From Hymenopus coronatus (lineage: Eukaryota > Arthropoda > Insecta > Mantodea > Hymenopodidae), in contig CM060900.1 in the NCBI GenBank assembly GCA_030762935.1, positions 110,574,620 to 110,638,619 on the forward strand: 64,000 bases of DNA. Reading direction: 5' to 3'. Below, one piece after another: positions 46,660 through 57,273 of this stretch (its first letter is position 1; every line of letters starts with the position of its first letter). The notes beneath the pieces are model-generated. The model saw only the letters and a list, made by a program, of their open reading frames with translations. It did not search any database and was not told where the DNA came from. The position numbers and the translations under genes were made by a program.

Positions 46660-47929
46660 TCCCAATAATTTAAAGTTACAGGCATTTTGTAAGTGAATTG
46701 CACTTGCCTCGTGTTTCGTAATTCGTTCACTCAAATGTTTCAAATCCTTACAACCTACCGTCGTCCACAGACGTTCACCACCAAATAACAGATAGTAAAA
46801 GCAAAAGACACTTTGTTTCTCTTCTCATGCAGTTAGCCACCATTTCTTGCTAAACCAACTGTTACAGATAGTTCTCTGTTTTTTTCCATCTTGTTGCGTA
46901 AATGTAAAATTATTCGGTTGATGTGCACCTAATCGCTTAATTTCAAGTTTGTCTTCTACCTTTAATAAATGAAAGGGATTTTTAAACAAATAATCCACTC
47001 TATTCATTTTAAAATTACACTACTTTGTCCACTAAACAATTATAATTCCAACAACAATCACACGAATGCTAAACTTCATGTAACGGGCCAGATGACTGCG
47101 GCCCCAAGCGTTGCTGTGTGTGTTGCAGGCAGAGGAGTGAAGGGAGGTGAAAGAGATATAGACATGTGATAGGCAATGCGAGAAGAGGGTTGAGGGGTGA
47201 CCGCGGGCCCCACGTTCTTCTTCGCTAAAGGACAAGAAGACTGGCGCTGTTGTCCCGTGTACAACACTGTGCTTTCGTAATGTCATATGCCGCAATGCAA
47301 GCTTGGGTAACGATTGAGAATCATCGTATAATAAGTTATTGTTTGCAATGATTATTACAATTGGATAAAATTAAAATAAATTATTACAATTGAATAAAAT
47401 TAAAATGTCATCAAGTTGCGTGTTATTATCGGTGGGGCCCGGCCCCTCTGGCCCTTAATGATCGTCCGCCCCTGATACAAATAATGATATACTTGAAGCA
47501 CCTCTGTGAAAACATTACCTCCCTAAGTGCTATGAAGAAACTGTGATGTACAGAGTGTTTCATAAAGGACTTTACAACTTTGACAACTCATTGTTCTTTA
47601 TTCATTTCACTTATAGACATGAGTTTTGGTGTCGTCTTGACTGACAAAAAATCAGGTTTTGACTCGCGTGGTACAGTAGTAGAGAATCTCGTCAACTATA
47701 CCGCTAGCGGCAGTTGCAAAAAGAAAATTCCGGCGTGTGTTTTGGTCGGCGACAACTGTGCAACGTAATTTTCGTAAAAGTAAGGTAAATTTCTCTCCCA
47801 GTAGGCCTATTTATGAATAATATAAGTTCTTTATTGAAACTGGATGTTACGTAAGCCATAAGAAATCATCAGTCGTCTGCGTATGTCTAACGATGTGATA
47901 GAGCAAGCGAAACAACGCTTTGAGTAGTG

Positions 47930-48160
47930 ATGGGTATTGTATTCGAATTCAAAATTTTGATGTATTCGATATTTGGATGTTCTCGAGACATTTCGAAACC
48001 TGAATGCTGTATTCGAATCTTTCACTCGGATGTGTTTAAATGCGCGGTTCTCATTAGAGAATGTTTTGAATGCAGTATTCGAATGTCCAGAGTGCAGATG
48101 CACCGAATGGAATTCATATCTGCTTAACAGATACATTGTAATTCCCTCCTGAAGGCATTC
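47930..48160 (+). repeat. Cluster of TATTCGAAT-like words
   Basis: GTATTCGAATTC, GTATTCGAATCT and GTATTCGAATGT recur within 130 bases, with TAGTGATGGGTATTG at the left edge. That edge resembles the CGAAT-rich subterminal regions of some small hAT-derived elements, but no right end or duplication was found. Confidence 0.4.
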
Positions 48161-48177
48161 GATGTGAGTTGAAACGG

Positions 48178-48351
48178 CTGGCCCAATAACTCAGCGAGTA
48201 GAGCTCCTGTCTGCTGAGCGAAGGGTCCAGAGTTCAATTCCTAGCTGGAGGTTGGGGTCTTCTCTAGCCCAGATTATCCCTATCTTCCCCAGAGTTTGTA
48301 AGTGTGAATGCATGTTTGTGATCTAATGAATAAAATTAAAAAAAAAAAATA
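48178..48351 (+). mobile_element. tRNA-derived SINE, family 1, with poly(A)
   Basis: The head has an A-box-like CTCAGCGAGTAGAGCTCC and a B box AGAGTTCAATTCC. The body contains CCAGAGTTTGTAAGTGTGAA, shared with 12050, 32345 and 59219. It ends in a run of A at 48339-48349. Confidence 0.8.
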
Positions 48352-48895
48352 CAAATCCAACTACAAAAACCAGTACATGAATTAACACAATTGCTGATAG
48401 ACGATACGTTCCAAAGAGAAATTCCGCTGATAGGACCATGCAGTTAAAGGCAGGTAAACGAAAGAAAGGAAAAAGTCACAGAAGTCTGTTACCTAATAAT
48501 CTGAGTTTATTCTCAGCAAATTCTGTCATCACTTATTATCTTTGTTAACCACTTCATTCCCTTGGATGTCGCGAATATGTCGGGAGAAATAATCCTTGCC
48601 GTGCGTTAAATATAGCTTCGACGTCCGTGGTTACCCGCTCGAGTCAAGACATGTTACGCACCAAAGGGGATTTCTGAGCGCGGTTTTAACTGAAAGAACA
48701 TATTCTGCCATCTGTTAGTCTTATTAAGAAACAGTTTCAAACACCTCTCTGTTTTTAGTGGCCTCTGGAAAGAAAAACAAAAAAGTTTGTAACTGCATTT
48801 CTTTCCGTAACGAGAGGGAGCCTTGAGCCGGGTCATGTGATCATGGGGATTCATAGATGTACAATACATGGATGATTGAAGCGCTATTTATGCGA
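48352..48895. other. No recognisable feature
   Basis: No gene, repeat or element recognised. Confidence 0.35.
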
Positions 48896-49131
48896 TGATG
48901 ACTTTTTTAAATAGTTTTAACGCCCGCTATTACTATTATGACACCGCAGGCAATGACACCAATGTTACATAGGATGATGGAGCACCGCGGTCGAATGTGA
49001 TGGTGGGGAAACCGGAACACTCGGAGAAAACCTACCCCTGCGCCACTTTGTCCATCACATGCCATCGCTTGGGATGGAACCCTTGTTGAAAGGCGAGTGG
49101 TCCAATTATTCGGCTACGGCGCGGCCGTTGA
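48896..49131 (-). mobile_element. tRNA-derived SINE, family 3
   Basis: On minus it starts ACGGCCGCGCCGTAGCCGAA and has a B-box-like GGTTCCATCCC at about 49077. The body includes TCTCCGAGTGTTCCGGTTTC and ends GGGCGTTAAAACTATTT. The terminal part (AACGCCCGCT...CACCGCAGGC on plus) recurs at 52885. It lies directly beside the first piggyBac. Confidence 0.65.
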
Positions 49132-49134
49132 AGC

Positions 49135-49365
49135 TTTGCCATCTGATATGTCAGATTTTAATGTCAGTGATGAATATAAAATGGGAGTGAAATTAGAGAT
49201 AACGATACCATGGAAATAAGTTACAGTGATGAAAATTGTCAATTTCAAGAAGCCGCACAACGCATTAAGAGAAGAAGAGCTACCAGCCCTTCGTTTAAGT
49301 GGCTGAAGGGTAATTTTGTTCCGCGAAATCATGCTTTTGACGACCATAATTCATTTTGTTCCGTC

Positions 49366-49403
<38 letters not shown>

Positions 49404-50460
49404 CAAAGTTTCATGCCTTCAAATTAGCTTTTTCTTCCAAAATTATGCAGCTAATAGCTGAATAAACTAATAGATATTACACATTTGTTTGTCAGAGACA
49501 ACCATCAACACCAAACGCCCATTTGCAGTCCCGGTTTGAAACTAGACCTCCAGAACTTAGCATTTCCTTGATTCTTACAATGCTGATGACCAGAGTTAAG
49601 AAGCTGACCTATGCAGAATACTGGACAACAGCCCCTCTAATTTCTACCCCGCAATTTTCAGATTATACGGCAAGAAACATGTATCTTTTGCTACTCAGAC
49701 TTCTTCATTTCAATGACAAAGACTCACAGACTCAAGGAGACAAACTGCATAAACTGAAACCTATTGTTGACCTTATAAGGCACATTTTTGGAGCTTGTTT
49801 AATTCCTTTTCAAGATCTTTGCATTGACGAGAGCCTGATATTGTTAAAAAATGGGACAAAATAGATTCTAGAATAAAATGCTAGCACTGAGGTTGGTGGA
49901 CAGACCAGAGACTTGTATGTTGACCACTATGCATAGTGATGCAATGAGACAGACAGGGAACACCGATAAAAAGATAAACACACCGAACCTGACTGTGTTA
50001 TTGACTATAGTAAGAATATGGGTGCGGTTGGCAGGTCAGACAGTTCTGTTAAATATCTCCGCAAGTCACTGAAATTGTACAAAAATATTTCTTTCAGCTT
50101 TTAGATATCACCATCTTAAATGTACATGTCTTAAACAATGTGAAAACTGGGAAAAATATTTCCCTTTCACATTTTCAGCTTTCTCTCATCACGAGAATAT
50201 TTCCAAACTTCCATACACCAAAAAAATCTAACAAATCTAGACGATTTGTATCTGGTAACGAACTCCATAGACTGACAAAGAGACACTTTCCAATGTCTAT
50301 ACCACCCACAGCAAGCAAAGCCAGGCCATATAGAAGATGCCATGTGTGTTCAAATACAAATGAAACCCATTAAAAGGACAGAAACAAATATTATGTGTGC
50401 ACAATGCAATGTTGCGTTATGGATTACACCCTGCTTTGAAATTTACCACACAGGTCAATT
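49135..50460 (+). pseudogene. piggyBac transposase, internally deleted
   Basis: The N-terminal piece RRRATSPSFKWLKGNFVPRN is followed by an A30 run (49371-49400). The core at 49523-49864 has AEYWTTAPLISTPQFSDYTA, LLLLRLLHFNDKDSQTQGDK and LIPFQDLCIDESLILLKNGT, including the first catalytic Asp. The middle catalytic segment is deleted. The C-terminal side resumes at 49880 (MLTTMHSDAMRQTG, then in another frame an MGAVDRSD-like region). It ends with a Cys-rich finger near 50340-50440 (CHVCSN ... CAQCNVALWITPCFEIYH). Terminal repeats with TTAA were not located. Confidence 0.88.
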
Positions 50461-51502
50461 TCTAAATTAAACTGGAAAGTGATAGTTTCAAACAATATAT
50501 GTACTATACTGCTTCATAACAACTATTTTATATATTACTTAGGTATAGACAATTATTCCCATTTGAAATACATTTAATAACATAGTTTTGGATAACCCTG
50601 ATTTTAATTACATGCTTTCAGTGTCATACTTCTACTTTTTGAAAACATGGCAAAACTTATTGGTATTAAATTATTTTCCTTAAACAGTAGATGTTTATGT
50701 CAATTGTTGACCCCTTTGGATAACCCTAACTTCGGGGTTACATGTAGCCCACATTACACATTTGAAAATTAATGTTTTGGGGAAATTGGCCCATCTAGAT
50801 CGGTCTGCAAACACAATGGTGTGTCTTATATGATATTTCTATTATTTTACACAAGTTGTTATAAAATTAGAACGCATTTTAGAATTGAAAAATATCTCGC
50901 CACAGAGGGATCTGCAAGTAGAACATGTCATGGCAGTGGAAAGGCTAAAGGTATATTTATGTTATTAAAATCCACACCTAAACATGTCTTTTATTGGAAA
51001 AGTCGCTTCCTTCCTGAAATAATAATAATAATAATAACAATAATAATAAAATGCATCTTGTAGACTTATACCTACAAGTGTCATGCATCACCAATCATAT
51101 CAATATACAATATTTATAATTCATCTAATCATAGAAATATTTCTGAATTTAAAATATATATATTTTCTTTTAAATGTTTTTCCTGTTATAATTTTAATAC
51201 CATCAGGTAGTTTATTAATCAATATATTGCCCATCATAAGGGAATCAATCTTTTTCAGTGGTTTTTCTATTAACATTTTCTCTATATTAAATATTTTGTG
51301 TTCTGGTATTATATACATCGTTTTTTTTTTTTATTATTATCTGAACAGAGTATGGTTTACTTAAACGAATTACATTACACACATATATCGATTTAACTAT
51401 TAACATCTCCAAATCTCCAAAGAACTGTGCACAAGATTATCTACAATTTGCATAGCATGCAAATAGTAGAGAATAGAATTTGTTGTGATTTTATATACTG
51501 TA
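50461..51502. other. No recognisable gene; short AAT simple repeat
   Basis: An (AAT)n run lies at about 51018-51050 and a T run near 51320. The hydrophobic ORF at 51083-51364 has AT-driven composition and no recognised family. Confidence 0.4.
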
Positions 51503-53410
51503 GTGGCGGCTGATGCCCGAAATTCTTGGAGTGCGCGAAAACGATTTTGCATGCTAAGTATTCCCAATAATAAATTACAACTATCAATGTACTAGCCATT
51601 TGTTCACTTTCTACGCCATTAACACCCGAAAATATTGGTTCTCAACCACATGATATAGACCTCAAAATTAGTGCAGAAGCGTAACACAAATCCCCCAAAA
51701 AGGTGCTAGATTAATATGTATACACCATGTAAAACGATGGTAACAGAACATTGTTTAAACTCGCCCAAATCCAAAAGCAACGATAACCAAATATACTGCC
51801 ATTTCATCAGAGTAGGTTTTTTCCACACACGCAACACTGGATGTGGATAGGATAGCAGTACCCGTGTGTAAACCTTTTCGGAAACTTCCACGGAAATCCT
51901 CAACTAATTCGTTACACAATACAGATGCAGCTTTTAGATGACATTATAAGTAAATCTATCTATAACAATAGTTGTGACGACACACAGCTCCTTGGCATAT
52001 TCTATTCTTGCCATTCCACACTTTTCTTTTCTTTTCTTTACCGTTTGCGGAAAATCTTCACATAACTGTATATGTATTTCATTAGTATTTAATATTCCCT
52101 TTTTTCCATTTGTTGTTTAATTACAAGGTTGCGACGCTTTAACATCACACCATCTTTGCTCTTCTTTTGAAGTTTCTGGCACAAAATGTCTACAAGAGGT
52201 AGGATTTTACGAACAACTGTTAACCAAAAAAATACAACCTGCGTCTCCAAGAGCTCTTTCATAGGTCTAATTTCACTATTGTGGTTTCATTAGTTCAGCT
52301 CTCTTCAATAACTTCGAAGCAATCTTTCACGTTTTCTGTATTTTCGCACACAACATTGACAGTGCAGATATTTTAATCTTCTCTCCTTACTGCGAATCTG
52401 GGGCGTCTTGCCTGCATTACTTTCTCTATAATACGAAATGGCAAAAATGAATTGGGGGAAAATAAATAAAAAGTGCTGGAATTCCCGAGAAATTTTAAAA
52501 GAATGCATATACTTGAAAATTACAATTGCTGCCTTTTGTATGATTAAATTCAAATTAGTGTGCACAGCAATTGACAGAATGTCCATATGGATGTTTCTCT
52601 TGTATAAACCTGTACTCCATCAGTTCCTCTGCTCATAACATTAACCCCCATAAAAAGTTTGTGCAATGAGTTTTTCTTTGGCATTTCCAAAAAAAAATGG
52701 GTCGATTTCATTGCTTATGCACAATGAATGGCAACAAATTTAGAAGCTCGTATTTGTTGCTCTATTTTCTTCCTACAGACATCCAACGTGCAGTATAGCA
52801 ATTAATTCTGGACTATTTTCGAAGTTCATTTGAATACGCTGGCTGTTCTAAATATGAATTAATTGCAGTATCCAGTTCAGCTGTATACTTTTTTTGGTAG
52901 TGTTTAACGCCCGCTTTATCTACTTATGGCACCGCAGGCGGCAGCTGTATAATCAATGAAGATATACGCCCCTGGATTGAAGATCTAATGCACTCGTCAT
53001 AGTTTCGTAGTGCCAGTTCAAACACAGCACAGAACACCTTTATAAAATTTGTATTTTACTCGCTGGAATGTTTTGTTTCTTAATTAATATATAATCTTAA
53101 GTTTTTAAACTTTTTTCTCTCTTGAATGGTTTATATCATTCACCCCTTTAATTGTCGATAAACAATTGGCATATTTAGGAGCAAATAAAACACACGGGTA
53201 GTAGAAAAACAACTTGCGAACTTCGTAACGGCAGATCCAGTCATATACGTCGTATATGTCTTGAGAATTAAGATGAGTTTTAAAAACTCGGGTCTCATTT
53301 CTTTTAGTATCCACATTTTCTATTATGAATTCGGGTGTGGGTCTACCCAAAGATTTTAATTCTATCTCCCAGCCCCCAGGAGAGAGGCTTTTAAACTGCA
53401 CTTCCATAAA
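51503..53410 (-). mobile_element. Decayed hAT transposon
   Basis: A hAT-type end AGTGGCGGCTGATGC lies at 51503. It resembles the left end of the hAT at 54094. On minus, 53407-53105 encodes a TTF-type zinc-finger region (GRPTPEFIIENV ... YDVYDWICRYEVRKLFFYYP ... CVLFAPKY ... GVNDINH). A later part at 52586-52305 (HTNLNLIIQKAAIVIFKYMH) fits the CHSLNL region of hATs but in degraded form. The opposite end was not found. Confidence 0.55.
52885..52955 (-). mobile_element. SINE family 3, 3'-end fragment
   Basis: TTTAACGCCCGCTTTATCTA and GCACCGCAGGCGG match the tail of the SINE at 48896. Confidence 0.5.
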
Positions 53411-53985
53411 TTATAATACACAATCATTCACATATCTCTAGTCAATACACTTATAAAGTAACCCGCAACACTCTGTGTAAGTAACATTAACTCCGCAAAG
53501 AACATTAAAATAGGAAGCGTGCGTGTTTTAGCACTGCAAAACTACTCGGGGGAAAATGCACAAGGCGCGGTCAGGAATGAGCCGAATATTCACATACACA
53601 ATGTGAGTGTTCCTCCCTGCATTCACTGTTACAAACTAATTGGCAAGTGGAACAGTGCCGGCGCTAAGCCCATCGCGCCTGGATTATACATAGATTTCAC
53701 TTTTACCACCATGGGTATTTTCATATTTTAGAAATAAATTGGTCTTAATAGTCACGAGGCAAAGGTTAATTTCATGCCACAAGATCTTCTAGCGGGGCAC
53801 GCGCCATTATAAGGAACCATCCCTTATATAGTGGATATTCAAATGAATCATTTCAGAGTGAAATACACTTGACTGCTTAGAAAAACCATACGCGTAATTA
53901 ACACACAAAAATTAAGAATTGTAAATCATTAATATACTAGAAAGTAAATTCAGACCCATCTCAATACCTAAGATAGAATGTCATT
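53411..53985. other. No recognisable feature; probably holds the 3' end of piggyBac 2
   Basis: The left end of the second piggyBac should lie here or further left, but no convincing TTAA-flanked CCC end was found. Confidence 0.3.
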
Positions 53986-54093
53986 GATGACGGAGAACGT
54001 GGTCTTTCTTCTCTTTAAGGGCTGAAAAGTTGAAGGTGACAAGTTGCTTTGGTCTCCCTTATTGTTTACTTTGAGGTCTGGTATGGTTGACAG

Positions 54094-55140
54094 CAGTGGC
54101 GGCTGCTGTGTAGGAGCACAAGAGCACGTGAACCTCCAATATTTCTTAGTGGATCTCCTTTTTCTCCTTCAGGAAACATTTAATAAAATGCACTATCCGG
54201 TGCCACTGTTTAAATATACTCCGCTCTACTCTTCAGATTGAACACAGCCGAGAACCTGAGCATGTGACAACAACGCTTGTAGCACAGGCCTCGTGTGCTA
54301 GCGCATTACTAACGTTTAGTAGCTCTGCGCTTGCGAGGGCAACAAAAGAGCTCTGAATTTTACAGCCAAAAATGAGCACACTTCCATCGTGCACGTTCGT
54401 TCTCAGTAACACCTCAAGGGTTCTGTTTATCAGCGGGAGGTGCTGCTATCTTTGAGATTTAGTTGAAACTATCCGGAAGTGCAACTGCAGTCTTTGTGAA
54501 ACGCGCTATTTTTCTTAGTAATTTGCATTTCATGCAAGAGTTAAGCAGTTCATAACAGAAAACAACCTCAACGAAGGAAGTTTTCCGCAACTAACCGAGC
54601 TACTGAAGACCATGACTACATCAGAACCAGAAATATGTTTTTCCACAAGAGTTAAAACCTTTACTAGGCATACGATGACTGAAGAGCGACTTTCAGCACT
54701 GACAATGCTTGCTATTGAGAAGAAACTGCTCAACAACATAAAAGACTTTAATCATAGAGTGATAGAAAAGTTTGCACGTTTGAAAAACCGGCGCTGGAAT
54801 TTCTGTACAAATAAATTTGGTGTTAATAGCGTAATTCAAACAATGTAAATATTATTCACTGTAAATACCATTCTTCACATGAACTGCATCAAAGGACTTC
54901 ACCCCTTCATCACCTTATATTGCTGTTAACTCTCGAAGACCAAGAAATTCAACATATTTACAATACTGGGTGGATGGCGATTTGTGTAACAAAATTATAA
55001 TTGTTCTTATTAGGCACTATCATTGTTTCTAATATTACTGGATTTGATGTTGCGGCGACGGTGGTAGCAGTAGCGGCTGCGGCGGTGGTACACTGCTAAT
55101 TTTGTGAACACCTACATTTTTAATCCACGAGCCGCCACTG
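54094..55140 (+). mobile_element. Internally deleted hAT inserted in piggyBac 2
   Basis: The ends are CAGTGGCGGCTGCTGTG at 54094 and, inverted, CAGTGGCGGCTCGTGGA at 55140. The flanking 8-mers GTTGACAG (54086-54093) and ATTGAAAG (55141-55148) agree at six of eight bases. The only coding part left is the C-terminal dimerisation region on plus, 54535-54848: FPQLTELLKTMTTSEPEICF, the degraded STLKRVKT motif, then LSALTMLAIEKKLLNNIKDF. The transposase core is gone. A GGC/GGT-rich stretch precedes the right end. Confidence 0.8.
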
Positions 55141-55581
55141 ATTGAAAGTCCTTGAGCGACTTTTCTCTTGAAGTCAAGGAATGGCATGCTACGAAAGAGT
55201 TCAGTGAAAATTATAAAGGAATTTAATAGTGTAACTTCTGCCATGGCAAAAAACTGCTGTTGCCACCACTTTTTTGACTTCTTATTGCGGTCATACAGAG
55301 CGCGAAGCATGTCAGCCTTATCCACAACTCCGATGTGATTGCTGTAATTTATGACAGTCGCAGGTGCCTCCACATCTATTTTGGCTCCATCCTTTTGGGT
55401 ACGGTTTACAATTGTACCATGATAATTTGACAGCAGGTGAACACATCGATTGTCCTTCCACTTTAAATAGGCCATCCTTTGATCAGATACACGGTAATCA
55501 AACTCTCCCCTTTTTAGTTCCTTATCGTCAGCTAGTTTTGGTGTCCCAAACGATTAGGTCGAATTGTTCCACATGAATATA

Positions 55582-57273
55582 CAGTGGTGGAAATAATTAT
55601 TGCATCACCTTCTATGTATCAGTATTTTTATTTATGGCAGCTGTCTGCTTCAAGTTATGGCAGTCAATTGTTAAATTGTTGGTGGCGCTTTCCTGCCTTT
55701 ATAGTTAAGACTTCCTATCATTTTTTTTTTCAAGAATACACAGCCCTTTGTTGTCATTGTTTTGATTTGCAATGAAGCTGTGTGTATACAGTCATTTTAT
55801 GTTGAAACACGACAGTGAAAGGATGGTCAGGTCAGTGGAATTAACATCAGCCATACTTGCTTATTCTTCAGTTGGCCTCAGCACAAGAGAAATAGCCTCT
55901 AAAACATGTCTTCATAAGAGTACTATTTCAAGATTACTCAAAAAATACAGAGAAGAAGGAAATGTTGATCGGAAGAAAGGAAGAGGTCGAAAATGATATC
56001 TACTGCGAAACAGGATAGGGTATTAAAGGACTTTCTCTAAGTGATCGTCGCCTATCAGCCACTGAACAAAAGCGAGACTGGGTAGAAATGTGTGACATAT
56101 CAGTAATCAGTAGAAGTGTCAGAAGCAGACTGCTGGAAGCTGGACTCCCTGCTCGTCGTCCTAGAAATAAGCCATTATTGACTAAAAAACATACGACAAC
56201 AGTGACCAAAATGGGCAAAAGCACACCAGAGATGTGGGACAGAATAATATTTACAGATGAATCTAAATTTAATCTGCATGGCTCTGATGGAAAAGTGTTC
56301 GTACGACGAAGGAAAGGTGAAGAATTTTTACCTTTGTGTAACACAAACGTCAAGCATCCACAAGGGCAGATGGACTAGGGATGCATTTCCAGCCATGGAT
56401 TGGGCCATCTGGACTTCATAAACGGCACTGTTAATGTAAAGGTCTACGTGAACATCCTTGAAAGAAGGCTTATGCCCACAATAAGAGACAATTTTGGAGA
56501 TGTTTCCAACTGCATTTTTCAGGATGATTCTGCTCCTTGCCACAGAGCTTCGAAGGTAAGCCTTGTGATCAATATTTGTACCAAGCATGAAGCAGAACAT
56601 GTTTCAGTGTAATAATTATGTGTTCTACATTTCAGGTAAGAAATCTTTATTAGGCAAAATGGGGTTCAAGTGTTAGAGTGACCTGGTTAAGTCCTGATTT
56701 GAACCCCATAGAGAATTGCTGGAAGGTTGTGGGGAGTGCTGTTGCTAAAAGAAGCCACGAAATAAACAGGAATTGTCGGAAACTCTCGTGCGTGTGCGGT
56801 TTCGTGAACTCAATCAGGAATACATTAAGAATTTAATTCTTTCTATGCCTTCACGATATAAAGCGGTGATAAAAGCACGTTGTGGAGCTACTAAGTAGTA
56901 AATGACAACAGTGCATTCATATGAGGCAATTATATATTTACAAATACTAAAAAGCACGAGTTTTAAATCACAACATTAATTTTTAGTGTTTGCCCAACAT
57001 TTGTATTAATATTACAGAAGAAAAAACAAAATAGCAGCCATATCTGCTTACATCCATTTTTTTTTCTAAAAGTGCTAAATTATAAATAAATATTTGTTTT
57101 ATAGAAATCATTCATGAGAATAAAACACAATTAATAAAAAGTATTGTTCATAACTGTATTTAATAGTTCCTAATAGAAATAGAGAGAAACCAAACCAATT
57201 TAGCTCAGTTATTCAATGATAGAACAAAAATACTGAAATATAGAAGGTGATGCAATAATGATTTCCACCACTG
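55582..57273 (+). mobile_element. Tc1-type transposon, full length (1692 bp), inserted in piggyBac 2
   Basis: The ends CAGTGGTGGAAATAATTATT and, inverted, CAGTGGTGGAAATCATTATT continue as near-identical terminal repeats for about 48 bases. TA flanks both sides (55580-55581, 57274-57275). The insertion splits the piggyBac reading between EYLKAQH and CGTIRPNR. Confidence 0.95.
55772..56900 (+). pseudogene. Tc1 transposase (DD34E), with a possible 80-bp intron
   Basis: The helix-turn-helix part is at 55772-55996 (SSVGLSTREIASKTCLHKST, ending GRGRK). After a frameshift near 56000 come SVRSRLLEAGLPARRPRNKP, the first catalytic Asp in IIFTDESKFNLHGSDGKVFV, a Trp-to-stop at 56376, and the second Asp in CIFQDDSAPCHRASK. 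The third residue is in LSPDLNPIENCW. Between the second and third lies 56556-56635, which begins GTAAG and ends TTTCAG. Removing it joins the frame and gives 34 residues between the second Asp of the DD pair and the Glu, as expected for DD34E. Confidence 0.88.

Larger units (their letters stand above)
42110..47007 (-). pseudogene. Transposase of the outer hAT, split by the inner insertion
   Basis: The start MNRVDYLFKNPFHLLKVEDK is at 47007, followed by a TTF-type zinc-finger region (CNSWFSKKWWLTA). Coding breaks at 46660 and resumes at 43851. Next come the DESD-like SVQTDETMDISCHSQF (43668-43276), CHSL-equivalent HCYAHQLNLVIQNA (43276-43025), and a helical part at 42905-42366. The hAT dimerisation region lies in another frame down to about 42110. 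Frameshifts and stops lie at the joins. Confidence 0.85.
41887..47482 (-). mobile_element. Outer hAT transposon (TTF/ZMYM1-like transposase), interrupted by a related hAT
   Basis: The element proper is 41895-47474. Its 5' end, on minus from 47474, reads CAGGGGCGGACGATCATTAA; the 3' end on plus at 41895 reads CAGTGGCAACTTGTGAGC. Both sides are flanked by the exact 8-mer ATACAAAT (41887-41894 and 47475-47482), the hallmark of hAT insertion. Removing the inner element and one inner duplication leaves about 2780 bases, almost the same length as the inner element (2792). The transposase is broken into segments on minus. Confidence 0.93.

Noticed and set aside
41895..47474. A single giant foldback element or a simple inverted segmental duplication
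   Set aside because: Two separate exact 8-bp duplications and family-type ends show two successive hAT insertions instead.
47580..47768. Small host gene
   Set aside because: A 62-aa ORF with no recognised motif, splice or polyadenylation signals; indistinguishable from chance.
51083..51364. Membrane protein, receptor or mitochondrial ND gene
   Set aside because: Hydrophobicity follows from extreme AT content, mainly Ile, Phe and Leu; no family motif was recognised.
52642..52665. Left TTAA-flanked end of piggyBac 2 (TTAACCCCCATAAAAAG)
   Set aside because: It matches the right end (CCCTTTATGGAC) poorly and would place an unrelated hAT remnant inside; left as unproven.
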